Under the pieces are notes generated by a model. That model worked only from the letters and a program-made list of their open reading frames with translations. It ran no database searches and was not told where the DNA came from. 64,000 nucleotides of DNA from Paenibacillus sp. Root52. GTDB taxonomy: Bacteria > Bacillota > Bacilli > Paenibacillales > Paenibacillaceae. Below, one piece after another: positions 43,638-52,901 of this stretch (its first letter is position 1; each line of letters starts with the position of its first letter). The stretch is from the NCBI RefSeq assembly GCF_001426865.1, contig NZ_LMFO01000023.1, positions 248,001-312,000 of the forward strand, read 5' to 3'. The translations under genes and the position numbers were made by a program.

Positions 43638-45017
43638 TTACAGTTGAGGCAGCGTAATTATGAAACGGGTTCCCTCAGTTGTACTCTGTGCTTCAATCGT
43701 TCCTCCATGAATTCGAACAATCTTGTGGACAATTGCTAGTCCCAGACCTGTATGACCAGAAGCACGTTCACGCGCACGATCTACACGATAGAAACGATCG
43801 AACAAAAACGGTATATGTTCTGGAGCGATGCCATCGCCCGTATCTTTAATGATAATGATGCATTTTCTATCTACTTCTTCAGCACTGATTGCAATGCTCC
43901 TTCCCTTGGGAATGTGATTTACCGCATTGCCGATCAGATTCATCCAGACCTGCATAAGTAACACATCATTCCCCCGGATCAGGATCGAACCCGGCACAGA
44001 CATCTTTATAAGCAATTCCTTTTCTTCAAGCTGCCATTGTAACACTTGAACCGCTTGGCGAATGTGATCCCTTAGGGAGAATGTACTTTGAGTCAACGTT
44101 TCTTGTCCTTGTTCCAGTGAAGAAAGTAATAACAGCTGTTTACTAAGCAAGGAAAGATGACGACTCTCCTCCTCAATAATAGATGCATAGTGCTTACGTT
44201 CCTCCAGCGAAAGATCACGCTCAGCAAGCACCTTGGCGAATCCTTGAATCGAAGTCAGTGGTGATTGAATTTCATGGGATACATTGGATACAAATTGCTG
44301 ACGTCCCTGCTCGACTCGTTCCAGCTCACCACTCATCGTCATGAAATGCTCAGCTAATTGTCCAATCTCATCCCGCCTTTTGGTGGGTAATCTTAGGTTG
44401 TAGTTTCCTTGGACGATTCGTTTGGTTGCATCAGTTAAACTTTCAATTGGTTTTACCAAATACCTTGTACTAATTAAGAACAGAGCAATACTTATTCCTA
44501 CCGTCAACAATCCAATCAAGGCAAAAAATATGCGTAACTCCCCAAATTGTAGAATGATATCTGGACGCATAAACAAGGCATATTGTTGGTTATCGACCTG
44601 AATTGGCACTCCCACAGTATTGCTTAATCGATTGTCGAAGAACCCTGTTATAAACGGTTCATTTGGAAACTGGGCAACACCATGATAAACATTACCAGCA
44701 AGCACCAACTTGATCGATGACTCGTCCAAATCCCTCTCCCGGAACTCACGACCATAAAATCGCTCATCTGCTCGACCATCTGTCATATAGATTTCATAAC
44801 CAAGTGCTGCAGCATTATGCAAATAAGAATCCATGCCTTCCGGCTGCTGTTCTGCAAATCGCTTCATTTGTTGCGCAATGCCAACCAACTTTTCATCATT
44901 AAAGGGCTTTAATTTGACATGATAATAGATATTAGAGAACAGAAAACCCAGGATGCCACTAACTACAATAACTGCGATGGTAATTATAAACACCCGAAAG
45001 TATAACGATGACCTCAA
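43638..45017 (-). CDS. Sensor histidine kinase with HAMP domain
   Basis: The 459-residue kinase has two membrane helices (about 8-30 and 162-184) around an outside sensor domain of about 130 residues, a HAMP linker (about 186-238), HisKA with His248 in NVSHEIQSPL, and an ATPase domain with Asn364 (LIGNAVNH), DTGDGI and HTGLGLAIV. It is adjacent to an OmpR-type regulator with a four-base overlap and to an ABC exporter, so it likely senses an envelope or peptide signal and controls export. Confidence 0.92.
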   Translation of the reverse strand: MRSSLYFRVFIITIAVIVVSGILGFLFSNIYYHVKLKPFNDEKLVGIAQQMKRFAEQQPEGMDSYLHNAAALGYEIYMTDGRADERFYGREFRERDLDESSIKLVLAGNVYHGVAQFPNEPFITGFFDNRLSNTVGVPIQVDNQQYALFMRPDIILQFGELRIFFALIGLLTVGISIALFLISTRYLVKPIESLTDATKRIVQGNYNLRLPTKRRDEIGQLAEHFMTMSGELERVEQGRQQFVSNVSHEIQSPLTSIQGFAKVLAERDLSLEERKHYASIIEEESRHLSLLSKQLLLLSSLEQGQETLTQSTFSLRDHIRQAVQVLQWQLEEKELLIKMSVPGSILIRGNDVLLMQVWMNLIGNAVNHIPKGRSIAISAEEVDRKCIIIIKDTGDGIAPEHIPFLFDRFYRVDRARERASGHTGLGLAIVHKIVRIHGGTIEAQSTTEGTRFIITLPQL

Positions 45018-45691
45018 GGAGTCTTCACCTCAATCTTATAACCGATCCCCCGTACTGTTTGAATAACAAAATCATCCACATATTCAGCGAAACGCTGACG
45101 AAGCCGCTTGATATGTACATCTACTGTTCGATCATCTCCCTCATAGTCCGCTCCCCATACGAGGCGAATTAATTCATCTCTGGAGAACAGTCGACCCGGA
45201 AATTGAGCAAGCTGAGAGAGCAATTCGAATTCCTTCATTGGCAAGAAGAGAATAGACTCGCCATCCGTAACCTCTACATTTTTTCGATCAATGACGATTC
45301 GATTCATTCGGATGATATCACTAGAAGTACGATTGTAGCGACGGAACAATGCCTTGACTCGAAAGACCATCTCTTCTGGTTCGAATGGTTTGGTCACATA
45401 TTCATCTGTGCCTTGCAGATAACCCTGCTTTTTATCCAAGAGTTGGTCTCTTGCGGTGAGCATGATGATCGGAATGTCGTAATTTTGCCTAATGACATCG
45501 CATAGTTCGAGTCCATCCAACCGCGGCATCATAATATCAATGATGGCCAGATCAATGCTGTTTTCTCGTAACCTTTCAATGGCTTCTACACCATCCTCTG
45601 CCTCAATTACTTGATATCCTTCTTTTGTCATGACATACCTCAGAAGTGCCCGTATATGGGCATCATCATCAACTAAGAGCAAATGCTTCAT
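45014..45691 (-). CDS. Response regulator, OmpR/PhoB family
   Basis: The 225-residue protein has a receiver domain (LLLVDDD, phospho-acceptor Asp52 in IDIMMP, Lys in VTKPFE) and a winged-helix DNA-binding domain with LIRLVWGADYEGDDRTVDVH. I start it at ATG 45691; GGGG lies rather far upstream, so a slightly longer start at TTG 45721 cannot be excluded. It is the partner of the kinase that follows, and the natural target is the ABC exporter genes downstream. Confidence 0.92.
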   Translation of the reverse strand: MKHLLLVDDDAHIRALLRYVMTKEGYQVIEAEDGVEAIERLRENSIDLAIIDIMMPRLDGLELCDVIRQNYDIPIIMLTARDQLLDKKQGYLQGTDEYVTKPFEPEEMVFRVKALFRRYNRTSSDIIRMNRIVIDRKNVEVTDGESILFLPMKEFELLSQLAQFPGRLFSRDELIRLVWGADYEGDDRTVDVHIKRLRQRFAEYVDDFVIQTVRGIGYKIEVKTP

Positions 45692-45736
45692 AATTACGTT
45701 CTCAGACCCCTTATCTATCAAATTTACGCATACTTA

Positions 45737-46150
45737 TTATTTCGAACATAGGATACCTCTTTGATGTAAGAAATCGATCCCCTGCGACTTATACCACTGA
45801 ACAAATTCATTGGTCACATGTTCATGCCTTAAGATGCCCATATAGTCGGTGCCCGGCATTCTAGGCTGATAATCTGATTCAATGGTATAAAGGTTAAAAT
45901 GAACTTCATCTTCATCCTCTGTAACTTCCGTCTGCTCCAATACCGCAATAACTTCATCTTCGGTTAGAAATTGAAATCCATCTCGTTCTACAATATAAAA
46001 CGGATAGTTGAGATTATTTATGACGATCCGTTGCTGGAACTCTTTTAATTCATCTGGAATTGTATCTATATACTGTTCTGCTGTGGTCTCATTATCAAAT
46101 ATACCCGAGATCCAGCTTCGCATGCCCTTACTCGCCACAATAATAAACAT
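45737..46150 (-). CDS. Hypothetical protein
   Basis: The 137-residue soluble acidic protein begins MFIIVASKGMRSWISGIFDN and shows alternating strands and helices without a known motif. AAGGAGG lies seven bases before the ATG. It precedes the two-component genes on the same strand with a gap of about 45 bases. I cannot assign a function. Confidence 0.68.
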   Translation of the reverse strand: MFIIVASKGMRSWISGIFDNETTAEQYIDTIPDELKEFQQRIVINNLNYPFYIVERDGFQFLTEDEVIAVLEQTEVTEDEDEVHFNLYTIESDYQPRMPGTDYMGILRHEHVTNEFVQWYKSQGIDFLHQRGILCSK

Positions 46151-46221
46151 GACGCTCCTCCTTGGCTACTCTAATATAAAATGCCCCTGTTTTATTGCAT
46201 AGCACGTACCCTTGTTGCTAC

Positions 46222-46251
46222 AAAAAAAGGAACCGACCAAGGTCGATTCCT
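46222..46251 (-). terminator. Rho-independent terminator after the isochorismatase-like gene
   Basis: AGGAACCGACC at 46228-46238 pairs with GGTCGATTCCT at 46241-46251 with one mismatch and a two-base spacer. The minus strand follows with seven T. Confidence 0.9.
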
Positions 46252-46264
46252 ATCAAGTCTACAC

Positions 46265-46753
46265 TTATTTCACCAAATAATCGATCACAGGATAGGACAC
46301 CACATTCCGATCCCGAAGCGCTGAAGTTATCGCATCTGGATGTGAACTTAGAATTCCATTCTGTAATAGAACCGGAGTATAGCCCCGTTCCCCTGCTCCA
46401 TGATACGTAAATGTCACGCATTCTTCTGCCGCAAATCCAGAGATAATGACAAGCTCTACATTCTGACTGCTGAGCACTTGCTCCAGTTCCGTCTGCCAGA
46501 ACGCATTCGAATTTAGTTTAGTGAGGGTTAGGTCGCCATGCTTCACATCGATCTCAGGAATACAGCGGTATTCCTCTGGTTTAGCCTCATCCATACCTTC
46601 TACATCCTGAATCTGAATCACCACATGATTCTGTGAACGAAGTGCATCAGCAACATGATTGATGTATTCACATGCGTGATCTATCTTTGATTTTTCCACC
46701 TGATTCCGTACAATATGCTCTTGCATATCGACAATCAACAAACCTATTTTCAC
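46265..46753 (-). CDS. Isochorismatase-family cysteine hydrolase
   Basis: The 162-residue enzyme has the family triad: aspartate in LLIVDMQ, lysine in LTLTKLNSNAFW and cysteine in FAAEECVTFT. Members hydrolyse nicotinamide, N-carbamoyl compounds or isochorismate; the substrate here is unknown. The start is GTG at 46753, eight bases after AAGGAGG; an ATG eight codons earlier lies before the ribosome binding site and is unlikely. Confidence 0.88.
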   Translation of the reverse strand: MKIGLLIVDMQEHIVRNQVEKSKIDHACEYINHVADALRSQNHVVIQIQDVEGMDEAKPEEYRCIPEIDVKHGDLTLTKLNSNAFWQTELEQVLSSQNVELVIISGFAAEECVTFTYHGAGERGYTPVLLQNGILSSHPDAITSALRDRNVVSYPVIDYLVK

Positions 46754-46789
46754 TAAAGCTTCCTCCTTAACGTCCATATGTACTAATCA

Positions 46790-47497
46790 CTAATCTCTAA
46801 GTAACTCCTTCAGCATCCGGTCTCGGTTCTCCAAGAAACTGCGGGTAATCTGAACATGCTCGGTATCCTCGTACTCCACTTCCTGAATGGAACCATGATC
46901 AAAGCTCAGTATGCTTGCTCCAGGGTAACCCAGAATAATCGGAGAATGCGTTGCAATAATGAACTGAGAGGTGTCCGAAAGGTCATGCAGAATACGCAGT
47001 AATGACAGCTGTCTCGCCGGGGATAATGCTGCCTCTGGCTCATCTAACAAATAGATTCCTTTGGAGTTGAACCGGTTCATGAACAAGCTTAAAAAGGACT
47101 CGCCGTGCGATTGTTTATGTAAGGATTGACCTCCATAGTGTTTAAGAGAACCAACCTCCTCGACATGTGAAGCAAATTGATAGAAGGATTCGGAGCGCAT
47201 GAAGAAACCATTGGATATTTTGGGCAACCACGCCAGACGCAAGTAATGTCCTAATGAAGATTCGGATGCATGCGTATCATAATAATTGTTGCGCCCGCCT
47301 CCAGCCGTATTGAACCCGCATTGATAAGCGATGCCTTCAAGGAGCGTAGACTTACCAGAGCCATTTTCACCTACGAAAAAAGTAATATTGCGCTTGAACT
47401 CAAGCCGTTCCAAAGAAGCGACAGTTGGAATATCAAACGGATGCTGGTTCCTTTGGCTAACTTGATCGTGCAACAACTCTACACTTTTTAAATACAT
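46790..47497 (-). CDS. AAA-type ATPase, RecF/SMC-like, stand-alone
   Basis: The 235-residue protein has Walker A VGENGSGKSTLLE, a Q-like loop region, the signature-like KQSHGESFLSLF and Walker B YLLDEPEAALSP with a switch histidine in IIATHSP. This is an OLD/RecF-type ATPase without coiled coils. Proteins of this size occur as partners of unknown processes, sometimes in defence systems, but no nuclease lies next to it here. It is followed closely by the isochorismatase-like gene. Confidence 0.8.
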   Translation of the reverse strand: MYLKSVELLHDQVSQRNQHPFDIPTVASLERLEFKRNITFFVGENGSGKSTLLEGIAYQCGFNTAGGGRNNYYDTHASESSLGHYLRLAWLPKISNGFFMRSESFYQFASHVEEVGSLKHYGGQSLHKQSHGESFLSLFMNRFNSKGIYLLDEPEAALSPARQLSLLRILHDLSDTSQFIIATHSPIILGYPGASILSFDHGSIQEVEYEDTEHVQITRSFLENRDRMLKELLRD

Positions 47498-47587
47498 AGA
47501 TAAGCTCCTTTATAAGAGGTTTACTTCTGGCTTATTACATCGTAACCTATATTGCAGTCGATAAGAAATGCTTTTGACCAAAAAAAA

Positions 47588-47620
47588 CAAAAAAAGGCTA
47601 ACCAGTACGTACTGGTTAAC
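47588..47620 (-). terminator. Rho-independent terminator after the GT2-GtrA gene
   Basis: GGCTAACCAGTAC at 47595-47607 and GTACTGGTTAACC at 47608-47620 make a nearly perfect inverted repeat, and the minus strand continues with seven T. It follows the GT2-GtrA stop by about 20 bases. Confidence 0.92.
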
Positions 47621-47641
47621 CTGATGTGATTGATGATGTGC

Positions 47642-48658
47642 TTAGGAATAAACAAATCGACGCTGCGCCCAATAACTGAATAGGAAGATTGACGCCTCAG
47701 TCAACAATTTTGCCGCAATGAGCGGAAGGATTAACGTTTCGTTATAGAAGTACAGCAGACCATAATTTAATAGTAGTACGAGAACGACAAGTGCAAAATA
47801 TTTGGGGAACGATTGGCGAACCTTGGACGTTTGCCCACCTGTGAACACATACTTCCGGTTGACTGTATAGTTGAAGACTGAACTGCATAATCTCGCGGTA
47901 ACCACGGCCAGAAATAGATGATGTGTGAAATATTGAATAATAAATAATAGGGCAAAATCGATGAGCGCGGATACCACCGAAGATGTGCTGAACTTTAGGA
48001 TCGGTAGATAGATTCGCAAAGAATCCACCAATGGACGGAAATGAGACGAACGATTATGATCCAGGTACACCGTATCAATATACTCCTCCGTGATCACATA
48101 TCCTTCTTGGTGCGCAGCCAGCAGCATGTTCATCTCATATTCGAATCGTTCCCCAGGAATCTGGAGTAACCAGCCCAGCATGGAATAAGGGAATCCACGT
48201 AGACCTGTCTGAGTATCATATACTTTGGTTCCTGTCGTAAGAGCAAAAACACTTCGGGTGACTGTATTCCCAAATCGACTGCGCAACGGAATTCTTCCAC
48301 TGAACTGACGGCTGCCAAGTACGATGCCCGGTGTCCGTTGCTCCTGCAAAACATCGAATACACGTTTAATATCATGCGGGAGATGCTGTCCATCACTATC
48401 GGCACAGACGACATAACCTGTCGTATTGCTCTCCTGAATGTGTTGGAATCCCGACTTGAGTGCCTGCCCTTTCCCCAAATTAACGATATGTGTGAGCACG
48501 GTACATCCATACGCTTCGGCCGTTTCAAATATTCCTCGGTACGCTGGCCCGCTACCATCATCCACGATCACAATGGAGCCAAGACCAAATGTCTGTAATT
48601 GCAAAATGAGATTCAGTAAACGAACATCCGGTTCATATGCAGGAATTAATACGGTCAT
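47642..48658 (-). CDS. Family 2 glycosyltransferase fused to a GtrA-like membrane domain
   Basis: The 338-residue protein has an N-terminal GT2 domain (VLIPAYEPD, IVDDGSG, CADSDGQH, about residues 1-210) and a C-terminal GtrA-like domain with four membrane helices (about 225-338, with NYTVNRKYVF). The first part likely moves a sugar to undecaprenyl phosphate and the second may flip or hold the product, so a membrane-linked glycosylation of the envelope is likely. It overlaps the NAGPA-like gene by four bases. Confidence 0.88.
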   Translation of the reverse strand: MTVLIPAYEPDVRLLNLILQLQTFGLGSIVIVDDGSGPAYRGIFETAEAYGCTVLTHIVNLGKGQALKSGFQHIQESNTTGYVVCADSDGQHLPHDIKRVFDVLQEQRTPGIVLGSRQFSGRIPLRSRFGNTVTRSVFALTTGTKVYDTQTGLRGFPYSMLGWLLQIPGERFEYEMNMLLAAHQEGYVITEEYIDTVYLDHNRSSHFRPLVDSLRIYLPILKFSTSSVVSALIDFALLFIIQYFTHHLFLAVVTARLCSSVFNYTVNRKYVFTGGQTSKVRQSFPKYFALVVLVLLLNYGLLYFYNETLILPLIAAKLLTEASIFLFSYWAQRRFVYS

Positions 48659-49695
48659 GACGCTTCACCCTCCTTAAGATACAGGATGTCACTGACGCCG
48701 CGTTCCTGATCTCTCCCCAGCGGATTATTGACCACTCGCCCCATAAAATACATTGTCGACGAGCCGCCACCATCCAAATTGTACGCTTCCGTTGCTCCTA
48801 AGTCTTTCATAACAGCAGCAAGTTCAGCCAGCGTCATGCCGCGACTCTCATCCTGGCGTCCATCCACCACGACGAACACATAGTGATTCGGAGCAATCAT
48901 TCCAATAGCTGTACGAGGATTCGCATCCTGTATAGAGCGGTTACCGAAGTTAGTATCGATTTTCACACTACTAAAATCACTCACAATCTCACCATTCTGA
49001 ATTAGAATAGGTCCAAAAGATAACGTATTGGTCACTCCTTCAGCTAGTAGCTCTGAGGAAGAAACTTCGGTCTCGTTATATGTCTTGATCGTACCGTCAT
49101 TGAACAATGCGAGCGCATCCCGCGTTGGACTATCCCGGTATACTGTACCGTTACGGATAATAACGCCATCATCTCGGAAGCCGTAATAATCACCATTGAT
49201 GGCAAAGATCGCGTTGTTCGCAGCAGCAATATCCGATGTGTTCTCAATAATATTCGTGCCAAAGCTGTTATCCGCCAGTGCCGTGCGCAGACTGCTTGCG
49301 TCAGCTACCGTCACATCCGCTACATAATAAGTAATCTGATCCGAACCTGTCCCGGTCTGAACCTTCTCAATGTTAATCTGCATATCGTCACTGGAGTAAT
49401 TCCAATCATCTGATGTTGCATTCACATCACTGCTTTTCTGTGCGGTCTGTGTGGTCTGACTTGATGTGGAAGACGTAGTGCTTGTTGTATCGTCAGCAAC
49501 GACCACTTCCACGTGCCTGATTAGATAACGGTCAGCTAAACTATAGAGTATGGAACCAATCGTTATGCTAATGACCAGCGTAAGGATTAGCCATTTACGC
49601 AGTCGGTTCGGGGGATTGTGTTCGTTCGAATTTGTTGGGTCATTTTCTCTTCTATATGAATCCTGCTTAGTTGGTTTCTCATAGATCTTCAACAT
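48655..49695 (-). CDS. Phosphodiester glycosidase-like (NAGPA) membrane-anchored protein
   Basis: The 346-residue protein has one membrane helix (about residues 35-55), a Ser/Thr/Gln-rich linker of about 40 residues and a NAGPA domain with IFAINGDYYGFRDDG, RTAIGMIAPNHYVFVVVDGR, MTLAELAAVMKDLGATEAYN and LDGGGSSTMYF. These domains remove a sugar from a phosphodiester. It is coupled to the GT2-GtrA gene, so both may act on a surface polymer. Confidence 0.88.
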   Translation of the reverse strand: MLKIYEKPTKQDSYRRENDPTNSNEHNPPNRLRKWLILTLVISITIGSILYSLADRYLIRHVEVVVADDTTSTTSSTSSQTTQTAQKSSDVNATSDDWNYSSDDMQINIEKVQTGTGSDQITYYVADVTVADASSLRTALADNSFGTNIIENTSDIAAANNAIFAINGDYYGFRDDGVIIRNGTVYRDSPTRDALALFNDGTIKTYNETEVSSSELLAEGVTNTLSFGPILIQNGEIVSDFSSVKIDTNFGNRSIQDANPRTAIGMIAPNHYVFVVVDGRQDESRGMTLAELAAVMKDLGATEAYNLDGGGSSTMYFMGRVVNNPLGRDQERGVSDILYLKEGEAS

Positions 49696-49772
49696 GGAAG
49701 CTCACCTCTTCATCTAAGTTCTTACAGCCATCATAGGCTGAGTAGCTTAAATGAATCTGAATATAATTGTGC

Positions 49773-49822
49773 AAAAAAAGAAGATCATCTTTTCCCCAGT
49801 TTAGGAGTCCAGACAATCTTCT
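49773..49822 (-). terminator. Rho-independent terminator after the radical SAM gene
   Basis: AGAAGAT at 49779-49785 pairs with ATCTTCT at 49816-49822 around a long, partly paired loop, and the minus strand continues with seven T. Confidence 0.75.
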
Positions 49823-49867
49823 ACTTGTATGATGACGAATGCATTTTATAATTTATAGCACGTCAGT

Positions 49868-49902
49868 GATGAGCGATAAGTGATAAGTGATAAGCAATAA
49901 GC
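49868..49902. repeat. Heptanucleotide tandem repeat
   Basis: Five seven-base units are arranged head to tail: GATGAGC, GATAAGT, GATAAGT, GATAAGC, AATAAGC. The array lies between the radical SAM gene and its terminator and has the same period as the one at 11994-12035. Confidence 0.75.
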
Positions 49903-49927
49903 AACATACTACTTGCGTTAGCTTCAA

Positions 49928-50893
49928 TTATGCGTTTTGTTCATTGGGAAAAAGCGCATCGTATGCCGGACAAGGCAACTTTTCTAGAAAATCCGATAAC
50001 GCACGGGGTTGGTTCGCATAGATATCTTTCAAGGATGTACCTTGATAAATATTACCGATAACCACCGGATGGCATAATTCACAGATGAGGATATCCCCGT
50101 TGCCATGTAAATGCAGCTGTTTGGTTCCGTCCACACAATTCGAGAAATAGACGCCCGGTTCCTCACGGAAACCTAATTGATCGGCGAAGCGATCCATGCA
50201 CGTGAAATACAGCGTCGTATCGGGCTTCTTATGTGTAATCAGTTCCGTAACCGAGCGAACAAGGGATTCCTTCGGTGTAATCTGACTCCAATTGCTATGT
50301 GGCATCACAATGCTGTTCTGAATCTCGTGAATGCGAACCCCCATGTCGTAGACCTTCTCACTAATGGCTCGCATATTCGCTTGAGTGCCTTCAAATAGCA
50401 GGGTCTCCAGCACTGTCTCTAATCCTGCTTCGGTACACAGACGGATGTTCTGCTCCAGACGTCCATACATGCGTGGATGTACTCGGTAATAAGCAGCATA
50501 CGCGTCTGGTTCCGTGTAGTTAAACGAAATATGAATATTGGATAATCCTGCATCACGCAAAGCATGTATTCGTTCTCCTGTCAGCAGGGTTGCATTTGTA
50601 TTCAACTGTGTGTCAATGCCATGGGCTGCACAGTACGTCACAATATCCAGACAGTCCTGATATTTCAGGGTCACCTCTCCCCCAGACAAACGCACTCGTT
50701 TGAGCCGTGGAAGTTCACTGATAATCCGGATAACCTCCTGAGCACTAATACATTCTCCATCATCTCGATTATACGCACAGCAATAGTCACATTTGTAATT
50801 ACAGTTGGATGTCACACCTACTTCCAATCCTTCTAGCTCATATACGCCGGGCGTTTCAAGTTCGAGTGATTTATACCTATTTTTAGCTGCCAA
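49928..50893 (-). CDS. Radical SAM protein with SPASM-like C terminus
   Basis: The 321-residue protein has the radical SAM cluster cysteines in CNYKCDYC (Cys31, Cys35, Cys38), the GGE motif in RLSGGEVTL and a C-terminal region with CVDGTKQLHLHGNGDILICELCHP that resembles a SPASM domain. The start is TTG at 50893, nine bases after AGGAGG. No RiPP precursor-like gene is next to it; the 480-base upstream gap holds degenerate repeats instead. Its substrate is unknown. Confidence 0.86.
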   Translation of the reverse strand: MAAKNRYKSLELETPGVYELEGLEVGVTSNCNYKCDYCCAYNRDDGECISAQEVIRIISELPRLKRVRLSGGEVTLKYQDCLDIVTYCAAHGIDTQLNTNATLLTGERIHALRDAGLSNIHISFNYTEPDAYAAYYRVHPRMYGRLEQNIRLCTEAGLETVLETLLFEGTQANMRAISEKVYDMGVRIHEIQNSIVMPHSNWSQITPKESLVRSVTELITHKKPDTTLYFTCMDRFADQLGFREEPGVYFSNCVDGTKQLHLHGNGDILICELCHPVVIGNIYQGTSLKDIYANQPRALSDFLEKLPCPAYDALFPNEQNA

Positions 50894-51374
50894 TTCGGTG
50901 TACCTCCTGATTGCGTTAGTCCATGTTTTACAACTTGGAGATTATAAAGGATTACAGGAGATGTTCGATATGACATTATGTACGTTCTATGATTTGTATT
51001 GATCCATCCGATGAAATTGGGTGTCTCCATACACTATATTCCGCTTCGCTGGAAATCTGTTAACGACTCGGAGAGGCCTTATTAGATCGTATCACGACGA
51101 ATGGAAATGGTAACGAATCTGAGAAACGTTATATGACGGATACCCCGGAATGGATCTAATTTTCGCGTCCATAAGGCGTATTAACGTGTCAACGATTCGT
51201 TTGCCTTTTCTGAATGCAATTTTTCCGCCAATAAGGTTGACTGAATTCGTTAGAGATCGTGCACGATCAAAGGCGTGACTTCAAATCCAACGCTCACTTA
51301 GGGCATCATCCACAGCCCATTCGCTCCTGATGTGTCACTTTCTCCTGGCTTGCCCCAATTATTATATCTCCCAC
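50894..51374. other. 481-base gap with degenerate repeats
   Basis: The gap between the radical SAM gene and the DUF2569-like gene carries four related, degenerate repeat units at 51051-51255 and no frame with a ribosome binding site. The remainder shows nothing I can name. Confidence 0.6.
51051..51255. repeat. Cluster of four degenerate ~31-36 bp repeats
   Basis: Units at 51051-51086 (GGAAATCTGTTAACGA..) and 51103-51136 (GGAAATGGTAACGA..) run in the plus direction. The complements of 51175-51205 and 51225-51255 give related sequences in the reverse direction, sharing AACGAAT and a CTTAT/GTTA core about ten bases further on. The arrangement is two direct plus two inverted units. Confidence 0.65.
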
Positions 51375-51881
51375 TTACCGGATAAACGTGTTACGAACTC
51401 GTTCTGACTTAATAAAATAAGGAATCCATATTGCGCAGGTGATAACCAACCTCACAATTCCGGTTAAACCACTTCCATCTTCAAGCTCTCTCGCAATAGG
51501 TATCTGAAGCAACAACAGATAATCAATGATGCTCACAGCTAAACTAATACTATAAAATATGATCATCAGACGAGGAAATACAGATTTCTTTCGATAAAAC
51601 ATTACAAGCGTAACTATGCTAAATATGAAGAACAGCACATTATAGGTCACTTCAAAAATAATGATTGCCCCCCACCAAGGGTGGTAAAAGCTTGATTGAT
51701 CTGACGTTAAGATCCCCCATGTCCCTGGATTCAAAGCTGTTAAGGAGTACTGAAATAATTGGACCAGAACCATAATCATTGTAAGATAAAGTCCAATCTG
51801 TACAAGAACTAGCCACCCACCAAGCCCAGATATACCTAGCGGGCGATAATCTACTTTTTGCTCTTCTATCTGTGGTTGCAT
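51375..51881 (-). CDS. DUF2569-like membrane protein
   Basis: The 168-residue protein has four membrane helices and the features of DUF2569: LGISGLGGWLVLVQIGLYLT near the start and IPYFIKSERVRNTFIR at the end. The function of the family is unknown. AGGAAG lies upstream of the ATG. Confidence 0.8.
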   Translation of the reverse strand: MQPQIEEQKVDYRPLGISGLGGWLVLVQIGLYLTMIMVLVQLFQYSLTALNPGTWGILTSDQSSFYHPWWGAIIIFEVTYNVLFFIFSIVTLVMFYRKKSVFPRLMIIFYSISLAVSIIDYLLLLQIPIARELEDGSGLTGIVRLVITCAIWIPYFIKSERVRNTFIR

Positions 51882-52003
51882 TACACTAACACTTCCTATT
51901 CTATGTAGTTATTTTCTATGAGCACTCTTTCTGCTCTTCAATTATTCTAATACTGGTGTACTTTACTTAAAAGTTATACTCAGGGTAATTGTAATCATTA
52001 CCT

Positions 52004-52294
52004 TTAATCATCTGAGGTGCCACCAATCATAAATTGCTTTATAGCTTCCTTTGTTTTAACATCACGGCTCTCATACTCTGCCCATAATAAATAAAATATC
52101 CCCCCTACTAATGCTATAATGCTTAAATTCCGAGGAGCTGTCCCAACATAATCCAACATAGAATGAAACAGATCGGAGTCCCACGATGAAACATTGGATG
52201 CAAAAATAGCAGCACTCAAATATCGGATACCATATAAAAATGCCGCTATCAATAATAATAAAGTTCCTGTTGTTCTACGACTCAAGTTAATCAC
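52004..52294 (-). CDS. Small two-helix membrane protein
   Basis: The 96-residue protein starts with GTG at 52294 and has two membrane segments (about 9-31 and 47-66) and a charged cytoplasmic tail. It overlaps the end of the GNAT gene upstream by eight bases, which suggests coupled translation. I do not recognise the family. Confidence 0.65.
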   Translation of the reverse strand: MINLSRRTTGTLLLLIAAFLYGIRYLSAAIFASNVSSWDSDLFHSMLDYVGTAPRNLSIIALVGGIFYLLWAEYESRDVKTKEAIKQFMIGGTSDD

Positions 52295-52865
52295 CCCTCA
52301 GCGATCTGTAATCTTCAATGGTAATAGCGTACATGTTCAAGTCGTGGAGCTCTTGCTTCAACTTGGCATAATTACGCAGAACTCCTTCGAATTTCATACC
52401 CGTTTTCTCCATAACCTTCGCGGAACCTGTATTGTTGATCATACACATTGCCTGAATTCGAACAAGTCCAACTTCTGTGAAGCCAAATTCAATGATTCGG
52501 TTCACAACCTCGGTCATAATACCTTTATTCCAGTATTCATGTGAGAGAACATACCCAATTTCAGCCTTCATCGTATGGCTATCACAATTCAGATAATTAC
52601 AGCTACCAATCAGCTTTCCAGTTGGCTTATACTCGATTCCCCAAGGTCCCAACTGATCAGCCTCATACCGACTTAAGACAAAATCAATAAAGGCCTTTGT
52701 ATCCTCCTTGCTCTCATGCTTATCCCAAGTGGTATAGCGCGAGACATCCGGATGCGAACAGTAGCCGTACATATCATGCAGATCTGAATACGTAATGGGT
52801 CGTAAACGTGTGCGTTCCGTTTCTAGGATAGGAAATGGATCAAAGTAACTCGCAATCGTTTTCAT
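52287..52865 (-). CDS. GNAT acetyltransferase, RimJ/RimL type
   Basis: The 192-residue protein has the RimJ/RimL layout: TERTRLRPITYSDLHDMYG, AEIGYVLSHEYWNKGIMTEV, and MCMINNTGSAKVMEKTGMKF. Typical substrates are protein N termini or small amines. It overlaps the small membrane gene downstream. Confidence 0.9.
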   Translation of the reverse strand: MKTIASYFDPFPILETERTRLRPITYSDLHDMYGYCSHPDVSRYTTWDKHESKEDTKAFIDFVLSRYEADQLGPWGIEYKPTGKLIGSCNYLNCDSHTMKAEIGYVLSHEYWNKGIMTEVVNRIIEFGFTEVGLVRIQAMCMINNTGSAKVMEKTGMKFEGVLRNYAKLKQELHDLNMYAITIEDYRSLRGD

Positions 52866-52901
52866 GGATATCGCCCCTTATTAATTAGATTGATGTTGAG
52901 A

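Noticed and set aside
50894..51374. A RiPP precursor gene for the radical SAM protein
   Set aside because: No short frame with a ribosome binding site and a Cys- or Gly-rich core was found; the gap holds degenerate repeats.
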